NCBI GenBank assembly: GCA_016125355.1 | Contig: WGLX01000010.1 | Location: forward strand, 62,001-126,000 | Origin: Actinomycetales bacterium | GTDB taxonomy: Bacteria > Actinomycetota > Actinomycetes > S36-B12 | Length of the DNA: 64,000 nucleotides | Direction of reading: 5' to 3' | Part shown: in pieces, positions 8,345 through 17,562 of the stretch | Numbering within the stretch: position 1 is the stretch's first letter | Layout: the number at the start of each line of letters is the position of its first letter | Program-made: the position numbers and the translations under genes | The notes under the pieces: generated by a model | What the model was told of the DNA's origin: nothing | Database searches by the model: none | Seen by the model: only the letters and a program-made list of their open reading frames with translations

Positions 8345-11011
8345 TCAGTCGGACAGGTCGTCGAAGCGCAGGTTGCCCCGGAACTGCAGCAGGAGAGCGA
8401 CGACCGCTGTCCAGCCCGTCTGGTGGCTCGCGCCGAGCCCGTGCCCGTCGTCGCCGTCGAAGTACTCGTGGAACGGTATGAGGTCGCGCCAGTGCGGATC
8501 GTCCTGGAAGTAGTCGTTCGCGCCAAGCACAGGCCGCCGTCCGTCGTCGTCCCGTACGAGGAGCCCGGTCAGGCGCCTGGCCATCTGATCGGCCACCTCA
8601 GCAAGCGTCACCTGCCGATCCGAGTCCGAGGGATCGGGCACCGTGAAGGTGTCGCCGAAGAAGCGGGCATATGAGTTGATGGACTGCACGAAGAGGAAGT
8701 TCATCGGCATCCACAGGGGACCGCGCCAGTTGGAGTTTCCGCCGAACATGCGGGTGCGGGATTCCGCGGGGGCATAGTCGACGCTGAAGTCCTGGCCGGC
8801 CGCATGGAACACGTACGGGTGCTCCCGGTGGTAGCGCGACATGGACCGCAGGCCGTGGGGCGACAGGAACTGCTCGGGATCGAGGACCCGCTCCAGCATG
8901 CGGCGTAGGCGGTAGTGGCCGACGACGCCCACCATGACGTGGCTGCCGTCGCCCCCCGACAGCCGCATGGGGGCGTAGTCGTCTCCGAGGTCGAAGGCAG
9001 CGCGCAGGCGCGTCATCGTCTCGCCGATGGTGGCGAGCGCCTCGGTGGCATCGACCGGCACCGAGATGCCCGCGAAGAGAGGCACCACCCCCTGCATCGA
9101 GAAGACCTCCAACGTGGTCGTCTCGCCGCTGGGCCACTCGATGACGTCGTGGTAGAAGCCGGTGCCCTCGTCCCAGAACGAGACGTTCCCGACCCCCGAC
9201 TCGAGGGGTGCGGAGATGAGCCACGCGTCCCAGACCCAGCGCCCGAGCAACCGGAGGTAGCTGGGGAAGTAGTGGCCCAGTTCGATGGCGATCTCGAGCA
9301 TCTGGACCACGAGCGTGGCCATCCAGGCCGTCCCGTCTACCTGGTCGAGGGTGCCTCCCGTCGGCAGGGGCTGGTCGCGGTCGAAGACGCCCACGTTGTC
9401 CATGCCGAGGAAGCCGCCTCCGAAGACTCCGCGATCCGAGGAGTCCTTCTGGTTGAGCCACCAGACGACGTCGAAGATGACGGCCCGATAGGCGGTCGCG
9501 AGGAAGGTCACGTCGCCGACGCCCCGCTGGCGTCTGTCGAGCTGGTAGACCTGCCACGCCGCCCACGCGTGCACCGGGGGGTTGGTGTCGCTGAAGGACC
9601 ACTCGTAGGCCGGGATCTGGCCGTGCGGGTGCTGGGTGGTGGACGAGAGCAGGATGAGCACCTGCTCCTTCGCCAGGTCGGGGTCGACCAGCGCCAGCGT
9701 CACGCAGTGGAACGCGAGGTCCCACGCGGCGAACCACGGGTACTCCCACGCATCCGGCATCAGCACGACGTCCGCCATCGCGAAGTGCTGCCAGTCGCTG
9801 TTGCGGCCCTGCCACCGGGAGGCCGGCGGGCTGGGCTGGCCGGGGTCGCCCTTGAGCCAGCGGCGCACCGCGTAGTGGTAGTACTGCTTGCACCAGAGCA
9901 GACCGGCCAGGGCCTGGCGCTGCACGAGGCGCTCGTCCGGGGACAGGTCCGGCGCCGCGAGGTCCGCGTAGAAGTCATCAGCCTCGGCCGCCCGGTGGGC
10001 GATCACGTCGTCGGCGTCGTCGAACGGCAGGGTGAGATCAGCCGTGCCGAGCCGAACGGTGATCGTCATCGACGACCCGCCGGCAAGGGAGGCGGTCACG
10101 AGACCCGCGACCTTGCTGCCCTCGTTGAGGCTGACCGCGTCCTGGTCCCCGCGGACGACGTACTGGTCGATGCCGTCCTTGGTGGTCGCGGAGGCGTTGG
10201 CGGAGCCGAACAGCTCGGCGTTGTTGGTCTCGTTCTCGCAGAAGACGAGGGCGGGCCGCTCGTCGACGGATGAGGTGACGAAGAGCCAGCGATCGCCGAG
10301 GTGCGGGTGCGTGGTCGTCGCGACCCCGGGCCGCACCGGGCGGATGCGCGGAGCCGGGGCCTTCGGACCCTGCCAGGTCCAGGTGTTCCGGTACCAGAGC
10401 TGGGGGAGGGCCGTGATGGTCGCCGCGTCGGCCCCGCGGTTGGTGACGGTGATCCGGCAGATCACCTCCTCAGGAGTGGGCTTCGCGTACACGACCTCCA
10501 CGTCGAAGTAGCGATCCGCAAGCCAGTCCTCCCGGAGGGCGTCGAACAGCTCGTACTCGGGCTGTTCGGGACCGCGGACGCGATTGGCCTCCACGAGGTC
10601 GTCGTAGGGAAACGGCGCCTGCGGGTACTTGTAGACCATAGCGGCGTAGGCGTGGGTGGGCAGGTTGTCCGTGTAGAACCAGTAGTCCTTCACGTCCTCG
10701 CCATGGTTGCCCTGCGCGTTCGACAAGCCGAAGGGCCGCTCCTTGAGGATCGGGTCCCGCCCGTTCCACAGCGCCAGGCCGAGGCACAGCGTCTGGTCCC
10801 GGTCGCACCAGCCCGCGAGGGCGTCCTCGTTCCAGCGGTACGCCCGGCTCCGCGCGTGCTCGAACGGGAAGTAGGACCATGCATCCCCGTCCTCGCTGTA
10901 GTCCTCGCGGACGGTGCCCCACGCGCGCTCGCTGACGTACGTGCCCCAGCGCCGCCAGTCGGCAGCCCCGGACCGCGCCTCCTCGAGGCGTTCGTGCTCG
11001 GCCGTGGTCAT
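8345..11011 (-). CDS. Large GH63-like (mannosyl-oligosaccharide glucosidase-type) glycoside hydrolase
   Basis: This 888-residue protein has no signal peptide and is probably cytosolic. An N-terminal beta-rich domain (to about 330) precedes an (alpha/alpha)6-type catalytic domain with YPWFAAWDLAFH, where the Asp is the likely general acid. Further on come NSNWRGPLWMPMNFL and FHEYFDGDDGHGLGASHQTGWTA, where a Glu near HEYF is a likely general base. These are features of the GH63/MGH1-like clan, which cleaves alpha-glucosidic bonds in oligosaccharides or compatible solutes such as glucosylglycerate. The substrate is unknown. It starts at an ATG 36 nt after the EF-G-like gene on the same strand and interrupts the usual HIT-pgsA order. 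Confidence 0.75.
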   Translation of the reverse strand: MTTAEHERLEEARSGAADWRRWGTYVSERAWGTVREDYSEDGDAWSYFPFEHARSRAYRWNEDALAGWCDRDQTLCLGLALWNGRDPILKERPFGLSNAQGNHGEDVKDYWFYTDNLPTHAYAAMVYKYPQAPFPYDDLVEANRVRGPEQPEYELFDALREDWLADRYFDVEVVYAKPTPEEVICRITVTNRGADAATITALPQLWYRNTWTWQGPKAPAPRIRPVRPGVATTTHPHLGDRWLFVTSSVDERPALVFCENETNNAELFGSANASATTKDGIDQYVVRGDQDAVSLNEGSKVAGLVTASLAGGSSMTITVRLGTADLTLPFDDADDVIAHRAAEADDFYADLAAPDLSPDERLVQRQALAGLLWCKQYYHYAVRRWLKGDPGQPSPPASRWQGRNSDWQHFAMADVVLMPDAWEYPWFAAWDLAFHCVTLALVDPDLAKEQVLILLSSTTQHPHGQIPAYEWSFSDTNPPVHAWAAWQVYQLDRRQRGVGDVTFLATAYRAVIFDVVWWLNQKDSSDRGVFGGGFLGMDNVGVFDRDQPLPTGGTLDQVDGTAWMATLVVQMLEIAIELGHYFPSYLRLLGRWVWDAWLISAPLESGVGNVSFWDEGTGFYHDVIEWPSGETTTLEVFSMQGVVPLFAGISVPVDATEALATIGETMTRLRAAFDLGDDYAPMRLSGGDGSHVMVGVVGHYRLRRMLERVLDPEQFLSPHGLRSMSRYHREHPYVFHAAGQDFSVDYAPAESRTRMFGGNSNWRGPLWMPMNFLFVQSINSYARFFGDTFTVPDPSDSDRQVTLAEVADQMARRLTGLLVRDDDGRRPVLGANDYFQDDPHWRDLIPFHEYFDGDDGHGLGASHQTGWTAVVALLLQFRGNLRFDDLSD

Positions 11012-11046
11012 GCGCCGACCCCGGGGCTCAGGCGCCTGCTCGTCCG

Positions 11047-13200
11047 CTACTTGTCCGCGGTCTCGGTGTACCGCTTCGCGAGGTTCGCAGGAAGGGCGCC
11101 GTAGCCGGCCGGCTCCCGCATGAACTCGCCCGTTCCGTGCGTGATGCTCCGGATGTCGATGGCATACCGGGAGACCTCGACCTCGGGCACGTCGGCGATC
11201 ACCTGCGAGCGCCCCCCGGGCAGGGACTCCGTGCCCTTGATGATGCCGCGCCTGGTGGACATGTCGGCGATCACCGCACCGACGTGCTCGTCGGGTGCAA
11301 CGACGGTGAGGGTGACGATGGGCTCGAGCAGGTTCATGGTCGCCTTGGCCGCCGCGTCCTTCAGGGCCATGGCGCCCGCCGTCTGGAACGCCATGTCGGA
11401 TGAGTCGACGGAGTGGAACTTGCCGTCGACGAGGGTGACCCGGAGGTCGACCACCGGGAACCCCGCCACGACGCCCTGCGTCATCTGGTGCCGCACGCCC
11501 TTCTCCACCGACGGGATGAAGTTGCGGGGCACGGCGCCGCCGACGATCTTGTCGACGAACTCGAAGCCCGAGCCGGCGGGGAGGGGCTCCACCGTGATGT
11601 CGACCACGGCGTACTGGCCGTGCCCGCCGGACTGCTTGACGAGGCGGCCATTTCCGCTGGCCGCGGTGCCGAAGGTCTCGCGCATGGAGGGCCGGAGCTC
11701 GGCCGAGTCGACCTCGACGCCGTAGCGGGTCTTGATGCGGTCGAGAACGAGGTCCGCATGCGCCTCGCCCAGGGTCCACAGGATGATCTGACCGGTCTCC
11801 TCCGGGTGCTCGATCCGCAGCGTCGGATCCTCGGCCACCACGCGGCTGAGGGCCGTGCCGAGCTTGTCCTCGTCGCCAGCGCTGTGCGGTTGGATCGCGA
11901 GCGGGAGCAGCGGTTCCGGCATCCGCCACGGTTCCATGAGCAGGGGGGTCTCCGGTGATGACAGGGTGTCGCCGGTCTCGGCCTTGGTCAGCTTGCTGAC
12001 GGCCACGATGCTGCCCGCGATGGCGGAGGAGACGTCGGTGTGCTGCGTCCCGACCATCGTGGTCAGGTGGCCGATGCGCTCGTCCACGTCGTGGTCCTCA
12101 TGCCCGGTGCCCGGGGAGAAGTGCCCCGACACGTGGACGACGGCATCGCTGGTGAGCGTGCCCGAGAAGACGCGGACGATGGAGACCTTGCCCACATACG
12201 GATCGGAGGTCGTCTTGATGACCTCGGCCACGAGCGGCCCCGCGGGATCGGCGGTGATCGGCTCGGCGGGCGAGCCGTCGACCGTCGTCACGACAGGCAG
12301 CGGGTGCTCCGTGGGGGACGGGAAGCCGCGGACGATGAGATCGAGAATGAGCTCGGAGCCGACGTTCGCCGCCGTCAGGGCGTGCCCCATGACGGGGTGG
12401 AAGTGGCCGCGGGCGATCGCCTTCTCGAGGTCCGTCGTGAGCATGTCCACCTCGACGTGCTCTCCCTCGAGGAACCTCTCCATGAGGGCCTCGTCCTCGG
12501 ACTCGGTCACGACGCCTTCGATGAGGGAGCCGCGCTCGGTCTCGATGAGCTCACGGTGCCGGTCCTCGGCCGCCGCCACGGACACGGCCCCGGACGTCCA
12601 GTCCCAGATCTGCTCGTCGAGGAGGTCGATGAACCCGGCCACGACATCGTCGTCGCCGTGGACGGGCAGGAACAGGGGCATGACACCGCCGCCACCCGTG
12701 AAGACCCGCTGGCACACGGCCACCGTCTCGTCGAAGTTGGCACGATCCTTGTCGAGGTTGGTGACGACGATGGCCCGGGGCATGCCGATGAACTCGCACT
12801 CGTCCCACAGCTTGGCGGTCGCGAGGTCGACTCCCTCGACCGAGGACACGACGAACAGGGCCGCGTCGGCGCCGCGCAGTCCGGCGCGCAGCTCACCGGT
12901 GAAGTCCGCATACCCCGGGGTGTCGATGAGGTTCAGGACGGCGTTCTTCCACTCGATCGTGGCGATCGACAGGCCGACGGACCGACCCTGACGGATGGCC
13001 ACCGGATCGCTGTCACCGACGGTGGTGCCGTCCGCGATGGATCCCCGGCGACTGGTCACTCCGGCCGCGTTGAGCAGCGACTCGAGCAGCGTCGTCTTCC
13101 CGGATCCGGCTGGTCCGACGAGGGCGACGTTCCGGATGCGATCCGGGTCCGTCGCCGTGGGTGCTGCGCCTGGAGTGCGATCCGATCGCTTGTCCGCCAT
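11047..13200 (-). CDS. Elongation-factor-G-like GTPase (EF-G2 type)
   Basis: This 717-residue protein has the full EF-G domain series: a G domain with P-loop GPAGSGKT (29-36) and DTPGYADF (93-100), then domains II to V ending near RYAIDIRSITHGTGEF. The G4 motif is not canonical: NKxD is replaced by NLDKD at 148-152, with one extra residue. The family is the actinobacterial second EF-G (EF-G2), distinct from fusA, which sits in the str operon. Its role is unclear; ribosome recycling or stress functions have been proposed for such paralogues. It is transcribed divergently from pgsA and lies upstream of the glucosidase gene. Confidence 0.8.
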   Translation of the reverse strand: MADKRSDRTPGAAPTATDPDRIRNVALVGPAGSGKTTLLESLLNAAGVTSRRGSIADGTTVGDSDPVAIRQGRSVGLSIATIEWKNAVLNLIDTPGYADFTGELRAGLRGADAALFVVSSVEGVDLATAKLWDECEFIGMPRAIVVTNLDKDRANFDETVAVCQRVFTGGGGVMPLFLPVHGDDDVVAGFIDLLDEQIWDWTSGAVSVAAAEDRHRELIETERGSLIEGVVTESEDEALMERFLEGEHVEVDMLTTDLEKAIARGHFHPVMGHALTAANVGSELILDLIVRGFPSPTEHPLPVVTTVDGSPAEPITADPAGPLVAEVIKTTSDPYVGKVSIVRVFSGTLTSDAVVHVSGHFSPGTGHEDHDVDERIGHLTTMVGTQHTDVSSAIAGSIVAVSKLTKAETGDTLSSPETPLLMEPWRMPEPLLPLAIQPHSAGDEDKLGTALSRVVAEDPTLRIEHPEETGQIILWTLGEAHADLVLDRIKTRYGVEVDSAELRPSMRETFGTAASGNGRLVKQSGGHGQYAVVDITVEPLPAGSGFEFVDKIVGGAVPRNFIPSVEKGVRHQMTQGVVAGFPVVDLRVTLVDGKFHSVDSSDMAFQTAGAMALKDAAAKATMNLLEPIVTLTVVAPDEHVGAVIADMSTRRGIIKGTESLPGGRSQVIADVPEVEVSRYAIDIRSITHGTGEFMREPAGYGALPANLAKRYTETADK

Positions 13201-13272
13201 CTAGTGGGCTCCTTCTCGAGTTTCCGCAAGCCTGCCGCTGCGCGCTGCCGGAAGCAACCGATCCGCGGCCGA

Positions 13273-13278
13273 TAGAGT
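13273..13278 (+). promoter_or_regulatory. -10 hexamer placing the transcript start near the pgsA GTG
   Basis: TAGAGT ends 7 nt before GTG 13286, and no Shine-Dalgarno sequence is visible between them. This geometry fits a leaderless mRNA. Confidence 0.5.
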
Positions 13279-13285
13279 CGCGTCC

Positions 13286-13912
13286 GTGCTGAACAACCCG
13301 GCTGCCCGCAAGGTGGTCAGTGGGGCCATCGAACCACCGGCGCGCCTGCTGCTGCGCATGGGCGTCTCCCCGGATGCCGTCACGGTGGTCGGGACCCTCG
13401 GCGCAGTCGCCACGGCCCTCATCTGCCTGCCCCAGGGCTGGTTCATCCCGGCGGTCGTGATCATGCTCGTCCTCAGCCTCAGCGACCTGCTCGACGGGAC
13501 GATGGCCCGGATGGCCGGCACGTCCGGTCCATGGGGCAACTTCCTCGATGCCACCCTGGACCGCATCGCCGATGGAGCGATCTTCGGCGGACTGGCGATC
13601 TACGGAGCCTTCCAGGACCAGCCGTGGCTGACCGCGGGTGCCGTGTTCGCCCTGGTGGTCGGCCAGGTCACGTCCTACGCGAAGGCGCGCGCGGAGGCGG
13701 TGGGCGCAACCGCCAACGTCGGCATCGCGGAACGGGCGGAGCGCCTCATCGTCGTGGGACTCGCCGCGCTGCTGGCCGGATTCGGAGTGCCCTACGTCCT
13801 CGCGGGCGCGCTGTGGCTGCTCGGCGTGCTCGGCCTGATCACCGTCCTGCAGCGGATCGTGGTCGTCCGGCGGCAGCTCAAGACGACGGCCGGTCCGGCC
13901 CCCGATGCCTGA
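13286..13912 (+). CDS. pgsA: Phosphatidylinositol phosphate synthase (CDP-alcohol phosphatidyltransferase)
   Basis: This 208-residue integral membrane enzyme has the complete CDP-alcohol signature: D67, D70-G71, A74-R75, G84, D88 and D92. About six hydrophobic segments surround it. In actinobacteria the enzyme next to the acyltransferase and pimA joins CDP-diacylglycerol to inositol-1-phosphate, providing the lipid base of phosphatidylinositol mannosides. The context supports this over phosphatidylglycerophosphate synthase. It starts at a GTG, probably leaderless, and overlaps the next gene by 8 nt. Confidence 0.88.
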   Translation: MLNNPAARKVVSGAIEPPARLLLRMGVSPDAVTVVGTLGAVATALICLPQGWFIPAVVIMLVLSLSDLLDGTMARMAGTSGPWGNFLDATLDRIADGAIFGGLAIYGAFQDQPWLTAGAVFALVVGQVTSYAKARAEAVGATANVGIAERAERLIVVGLAALLAGFGVPYVLAGALWLLGVLGLITVLQRIVVVRRQLKTTAGPAPDA

Positions 13913-14852
13913 CCGCACCGCGCTGCACACGGCGAGTGATGCCGTCACCGAGTGGGCGTTCGCGGCGGGCTGGCGGCTGGTCCGGATGCTGCCCGAGCGG
14001 GCCGCCTACGCCGCCTTCGACCAGGCCGCCGACGTCATCTGGCGGCGTCGCGGCGCGGGCGTCCTGCAGTTGGAGCGCAACCAGGCCCGCATCCACCCGC
14101 ATGCGTCTCCCCAGGACCTCAAGGAGCTCAGCCGCGAGGGCCTGCGCAGCTACATGCGCTACTGGTGCGACGCCTTCCGCCTGCCGACCTGGTCGCCCGA
14201 GCGCGTTCGGTCCACCTTCGTCCTCGACGGCGTCGAGCACCTCGATGAGGCGATCGCCCGGGGCACGGGTGCGCTGATGGTCGTCAACCACGGCGGAAAC
14301 TGGGACCACGCCGGGGCGTGGGCCTGCCTGCGCTACGGAGGACTGACCACCGTCGCGGAGCGGCTCCGTCCGGAGGGCCTGTACCAGCGTTTCGTGGCCT
14401 ACCGCGAGTCGTTGGGGATGGAGATCCTCCCGCTCGGGGGCGACGATGTGGTGCGCACCCTCGCGCGCCGCCTGCGCGAGGGGCGCCTCGTCCCGCTGCT
14501 GGGGGATCGCGACGTGAGCCGCAACGGGGTCGTCGTCGATCTCTTCGGCGAGCGGGCCTCCCTTCCGGCCGGGCCGGCGGTCCTGGGCCTGCTGACCGGC
14601 GCGCCCATCCATCCGGTCACTCTCACGTACGACGGTCCGCTGGCCGTCGGGCTGGTGGGCAAGCGGGTGCCGGTACCGGAGTCCGGCACCCGGGAGGAGC
14701 GGATCCACGCGATCACGCAGGGGATCGCGCATGGATTCGAGGAGGGCCTGCGCCGTCGCAGCGTGGACTGGCACATGATGCAGCCGATCTGGACGGCGGA
14801 CCTGGACCCGGCCCGTCGTCGCTCCGCCGAGGCCCCCGAGGTGACACCGTGA
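13905..14852 (+). CDS. Phosphatidylinositol mannoside acyltransferase (LpxL/HtrB family)
   Basis: This 315-residue protein of the lipid A lauroyl-acyltransferase family carries the HxxxxD catalytic motif in VVNHGGNWD (H129, D134), a conserved glutamate near VAERLRPEGLY and a GDRDVSRNG segment. In PIM-making actinobacteria this gene (PatA) acylates the mannose of PIM1/PIM2 at the inner membrane face. Its place between pgsA and pimA, overlapping both, supports that role. The product is peripheral to the membrane without an obvious transmembrane helix. Confidence 0.88.
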   Translation: MPDRTALHTASDAVTEWAFAAGWRLVRMLPERAAYAAFDQAADVIWRRRGAGVLQLERNQARIHPHASPQDLKELSREGLRSYMRYWCDAFRLPTWSPERVRSTFVLDGVEHLDEAIARGTGALMVVNHGGNWDHAGAWACLRYGGLTTVAERLRPEGLYQRFVAYRESLGMEILPLGGDDVVRTLARRLREGRLVPLLGDRDVSRNGVVVDLFGERASLPAGPAVLGLLTGAPIHPVTLTYDGPLAVGLVGKRVPVPESGTREERIHAITQGIAHGFEEGLRRRSVDWHMMQPIWTADLDPARRRSAEAPEVTP

Positions 14853-16018
14853 GGGTGGGGCTGGTCTGCCCGTACTCCTGGGACGTGCCCGGCGGGGTCC
14901 GCACGCATGTCGCCGACCTGGCGGCCGCCCTCGTCGACCACGGGCACGAGGTCAGCGTGATGGCACCCGCCGAGGACCCCAAGGAGCTGCCCCCGGACGT
15001 CGTCGACGGCGGTCGTCCCATCGCGATCCGGTACAACGGCTCAGTGGCCCGGCTCAGCATCGGCGTCAAGGCCACCCGGCGGGTGCGCGCGTGGATCCGG
15101 GAGGGGCACTTCGACGTCCTTCACGTCCATGAGCCCATGGCGCCCAGCCTCTCGATGCTGGCGCTCTGGGTGGCGCGGGGACCCATCGTCGCCACCTGGC
15201 ACTCCTCGCACGACCGCTCCCGGGTGCTGTCGGCCGGGTACTACGTGGGCCAGACGGTGATGGAGAAGGTGCGCGGCCGGATCGCCGTGAGCGAGAACGC
15301 GCGGCGGACGCTCGTGAACCACCTGGGTGGTGATGCGGTGCTGATCCCCAACGGGGTCCGTGTCGCCGCCTACCGCTCGCCGGAGCGGCTGCCCGGCGTC
15401 GATCCGGATCGGCCCGCGATCCTCTTCCTCGGCCGCATGGATGAGCCGCGCAAGGGCCTGGCCGTCCTCCGTGCGGCGCTGCCGCGCATCGTGGCCGCGA
15501 TCCCGGACATCCAGGTGCTCGTTGCCGGGCCCGGCAACGAGGACGAGCAGCGGGAGCTCCTTCCGCCAGCGGTCACCGGCAACGTGCGCTTCCTCGGCCG
15601 CATCTCCGACGAGGACAAGGCCCGTGCGCTGCGGTCCGTCGATGCCTATGTCGCGCCGCACACCGGCGGCGAGTCCTTCGGGATCGTCCTCGTCGAGGCC
15701 ATGTCCGCCCAGGCGCCGGTCATCGCGTCGGACCTGCTGGCCTTCCGCAACGTGCTGGAGGACGGACGCTGCGGACGGCTGTTCCCCAACCAGGACTCGG
15801 CAGCCCTGGCTGACGCGGTCATCCAGCTGATCGCCGATCCAGACCTGCGGAGCGCCTACGTGGCCGAGGGCGACCGGCGGGTGCGCGACTTCGACTGGGA
15901 TCGCGTGGTCGACGAGGTCATCGCGGTGTACGACAGCGTGCACATGCCGGGGGAGAAGGTCACCGAGGACCTGCGCGGCCAGGTGGTCGGGCGGCTGTCG
16001 CGACGGGGCACGTCGTGA
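14849..16018 (+). CDS. pimA: Phosphatidylinositol alpha-mannosyltransferase
   Basis: This 389-residue GT4/GT-B glycosyltransferase begins VRVGLVCPYSWDVPGGV, with the glycine-rich loop that binds the acceptor and GDP-mannose. It contains LHVHEPMAPS, FLGRMDEPRKGL and the retaining-GT4 signature HTGGESFGIVLVEAM, whose EX7E glutamates bind the donor sugar. PimA transfers the first mannose to phosphatidylinositol on the cytosolic membrane face. It starts at a GTG overlapping the acyltransferase stop (GTGA), so the cluster is translationally coupled. Confidence 0.93.
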   Translation: MRVGLVCPYSWDVPGGVRTHVADLAAALVDHGHEVSVMAPAEDPKELPPDVVDGGRPIAIRYNGSVARLSIGVKATRRVRAWIREGHFDVLHVHEPMAPSLSMLALWVARGPIVATWHSSHDRSRVLSAGYYVGQTVMEKVRGRIAVSENARRTLVNHLGGDAVLIPNGVRVAAYRSPERLPGVDPDRPAILFLGRMDEPRKGLAVLRAALPRIVAAIPDIQVLVAGPGNEDEQRELLPPAVTGNVRFLGRISDEDKARALRSVDAYVAPHTGGESFGIVLVEAMSAQAPVIASDLLAFRNVLEDGRCGRLFPNQDSAALADAVIQLIADPDLRSAYVAEGDRRVRDFDWDRVVDEVIAVYDSVHMPGEKVTEDLRGQVVGRLSRRGTS

Positions 16019-16566
16019 ACGGCTGGCTGATCGTCGGCATTGTGGTCCTGGTCGTGCTCGTCCTCTTCGGCCTGTACCTGAGCATGACGGCCGGTCGACT
16101 GGACCACCTGCACCGGCGGATCGACACCTCGACCCTGGCCCTCGACGCCCAGCTGCTGCGGCGCTCCTCCGTGGCCGTGGAACTGGCCTCCTCGCAGGTG
16201 CTGGATCCGGGTTCGGGAATGCTCATCGCGGACGCCGCCCACCGCGCCCGCCAGGCGGCGGACGCGGGTCCCGAGGAGCGTGCCCTGGCCGAGTCCGACC
16301 TCACGGCGGTCCTCCTTGCCACCCTCGACACGGACGACATCGAGGAGGTCCGGCGGAAGGAGCACGGGTCGGACATGCTCGATGAGCTGGACGCCGCGTG
16401 CCGGCGGGTGCAGCTGTCGAGGCGGTTCCACAACGACGCCGTGCGGGCATGCCGGCAGCTGCGGCGTCAGCGCATGGTCCGCCTCTTCCGGCTCGCTGGC
16501 CACACGCCGTGGCCGGAGACGTGGGAGATGGACGACTCCATGCCGGAGGGCCTCACCGACCGCTGA
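16015..16566 (+). CDS. Single-pass membrane protein of the PIM cluster, unknown function
   Basis: This 183-residue protein begins with one strong membrane helix (WLIVGIVVLVVLVLFGLYL, about residues 4-22). A cytosolic or external alpha-helical region rich in Arg, Glu and Ala follows, vaguely LemA-like, with long amphipathic helices and a tryptophan-rich end (TPWPETWEMDD). No catalytic motif is seen. It starts at a GTG overlapping the pimA stop, so it is made with the PIM enzymes and may be a membrane partner or scaffold. That role is only inferred from position. Confidence 0.65.
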   Translation: MNGWLIVGIVVLVVLVLFGLYLSMTAGRLDHLHRRIDTSTLALDAQLLRRSSVAVELASSQVLDPGSGMLIADAAHRARQAADAGPEERALAESDLTAVLLATLDTDDIEEVRRKEHGSDMLDELDAACRRVQLSRRFHNDAVRACRQLRRQRMVRLFRLAGHTPWPETWEMDDSMPEGLTDR

Positions 16567-16612
16567 TCTCCGCCCGGGCCAACGCCGTCACGGCGGGCAG
16601 CCGGGCAGGCCG

Positions 16613-16618
16613 TAGGAT
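16613..16618 (+). promoter_or_regulatory. Probable -10 hexamer of the pdxS-pdxT operon
   Basis: TAGGAT lies 47 nt before GTG 16666, giving a predicted leader of about 40 nt that includes the GCGAGG ribosome site. Confidence 0.4.
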
Positions 16619-16665
16619 TGGCAGCCACGGCGCGGCGCCGTGCATCCGAACAAGCGAGGTTTGAC

Positions 16666-17562
16666 GTGACGGACGTGTCCCCAGTCGTCGGTACGGACAG
16701 GGTCAAGCGCGGAATGGCCGAGATGCTCAAGGGCGGCGTCATCATGGACGTGGTGACCCCGGAGCAGGCCAAGATCGCCGAGGACGCCGGAGCCGTGGCC
16801 GTCATGGCCCTCGAGCGCGTGCCCGCCGACATCCGGGCTCAGGGTGGCGTCGCTCGCATGTCCGACCCGGACATGATCGAGGGCATCATCGACGCGGTGA
16901 CCATCCCGGTCATGGCCAAGGCCCGGATCGGTCACTTCGCCGAGGCGCAGGTCCTCCAGTCCCTGGGCGTCGACTACATCGACGAGTCCGAGGTGCTGAC
17001 ACCGGCCGACTACGCCAACCACATCGACAAGTGGCAGTTCACCGTGCCCTTCGTCTGCGGGGCGACAAACCTGGGTGAGGCGCTCCGGCGCATCACCGAG
17101 GGCGCGGCCATGATCCGCTCGAAGGGCGAGGCGGGCACGGGGGACGTGTCCAACGCCGTCACCCACATGCGCAAGATCGGCGGGGAGATCCGCCGCCTGC
17201 AGACGCTGTCCGAGGACGAGCTCTACGTCGCGGCCAAGGAGCTCCAGGCGCCCTACGACCTCGTGCGAGAGGTCGCCCGCGACGGCGCGCTGCCCGTGGT
17301 GCTGTTCACCGCCGGCGGCATCGCCACGCCGGCCGACGCCGCCATGATGATGCAGCTCGGCGCCCAGGGCGTGTTCGTGGGCTCGGGCATCTTCAAGTCC
17401 GGCGATCCCATCGCCCGGGCCAACGCCATCGTGCAGGCGACCCGGCACTACGACGACCCGGCGATCGTGGCGAAGGTCTCCCGCGGCCTCGGCGACGCCA
17501 TGGTCGGCATCAACGTGGCGGACCTGCCGGTGCATCACCGCCTGGAGGACCGGGGCTGGTGA
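16666..17562 (+). CDS. pdxS: Pyridoxal 5'-phosphate synthase lyase subunit
   Basis: This 298-residue (beta/alpha)8 enzyme makes PLP from ribose 5-phosphate, glyceraldehyde 3-phosphate and ammonia. Diagnostic segments are [13 protein letters not shown] (D28), [11 protein letters not shown] (K85, the Schiff-base lysine) and GLGDAMVGI near the C-terminus. An upstream in-frame codon at 16618 would add 16 poorly conserved residues. GTG 16666 is preferred because GCGAGG precedes it and family proteins begin here. It overlaps pdxT by 4 nt. Confidence 0.95.
   Translation: MTDVSPVVGTDRVKRGMAEMLKGGVIMDVVTPEQAKIAEDAGAVAVMALERVPADIRAQGGVARMSDPDMIEGIIDAVTIPVMAKARIGHFAEAQVLQSLGVDYIDESEVLTPADYANHIDKWQFTVPFVCGATNLGEALRRITEGAAMIRSKGEAGTGDVSNAVTHMRKIGGEIRRLQTLSEDELYVAAKELQAPYDLVREVARDGALPVVLFTAGGIATPADAAMMMQLGAQGVFVGSGIFKSGDPIARANAIVQATRHYDDPAIVAKVSRGLGDAMVGINVADLPVHHRLEDRGW

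Noticed and set aside
8915..10273. Long plus-strand open frame (452 codons) antisense to the glucosidase gene
   Set aside because: The opposite strand encodes a well-conserved glycoside hydrolase. Long antisense frames are expected at this GC content, and this one has an Arg/Val/Asp-rich composition with no recognisable motif.
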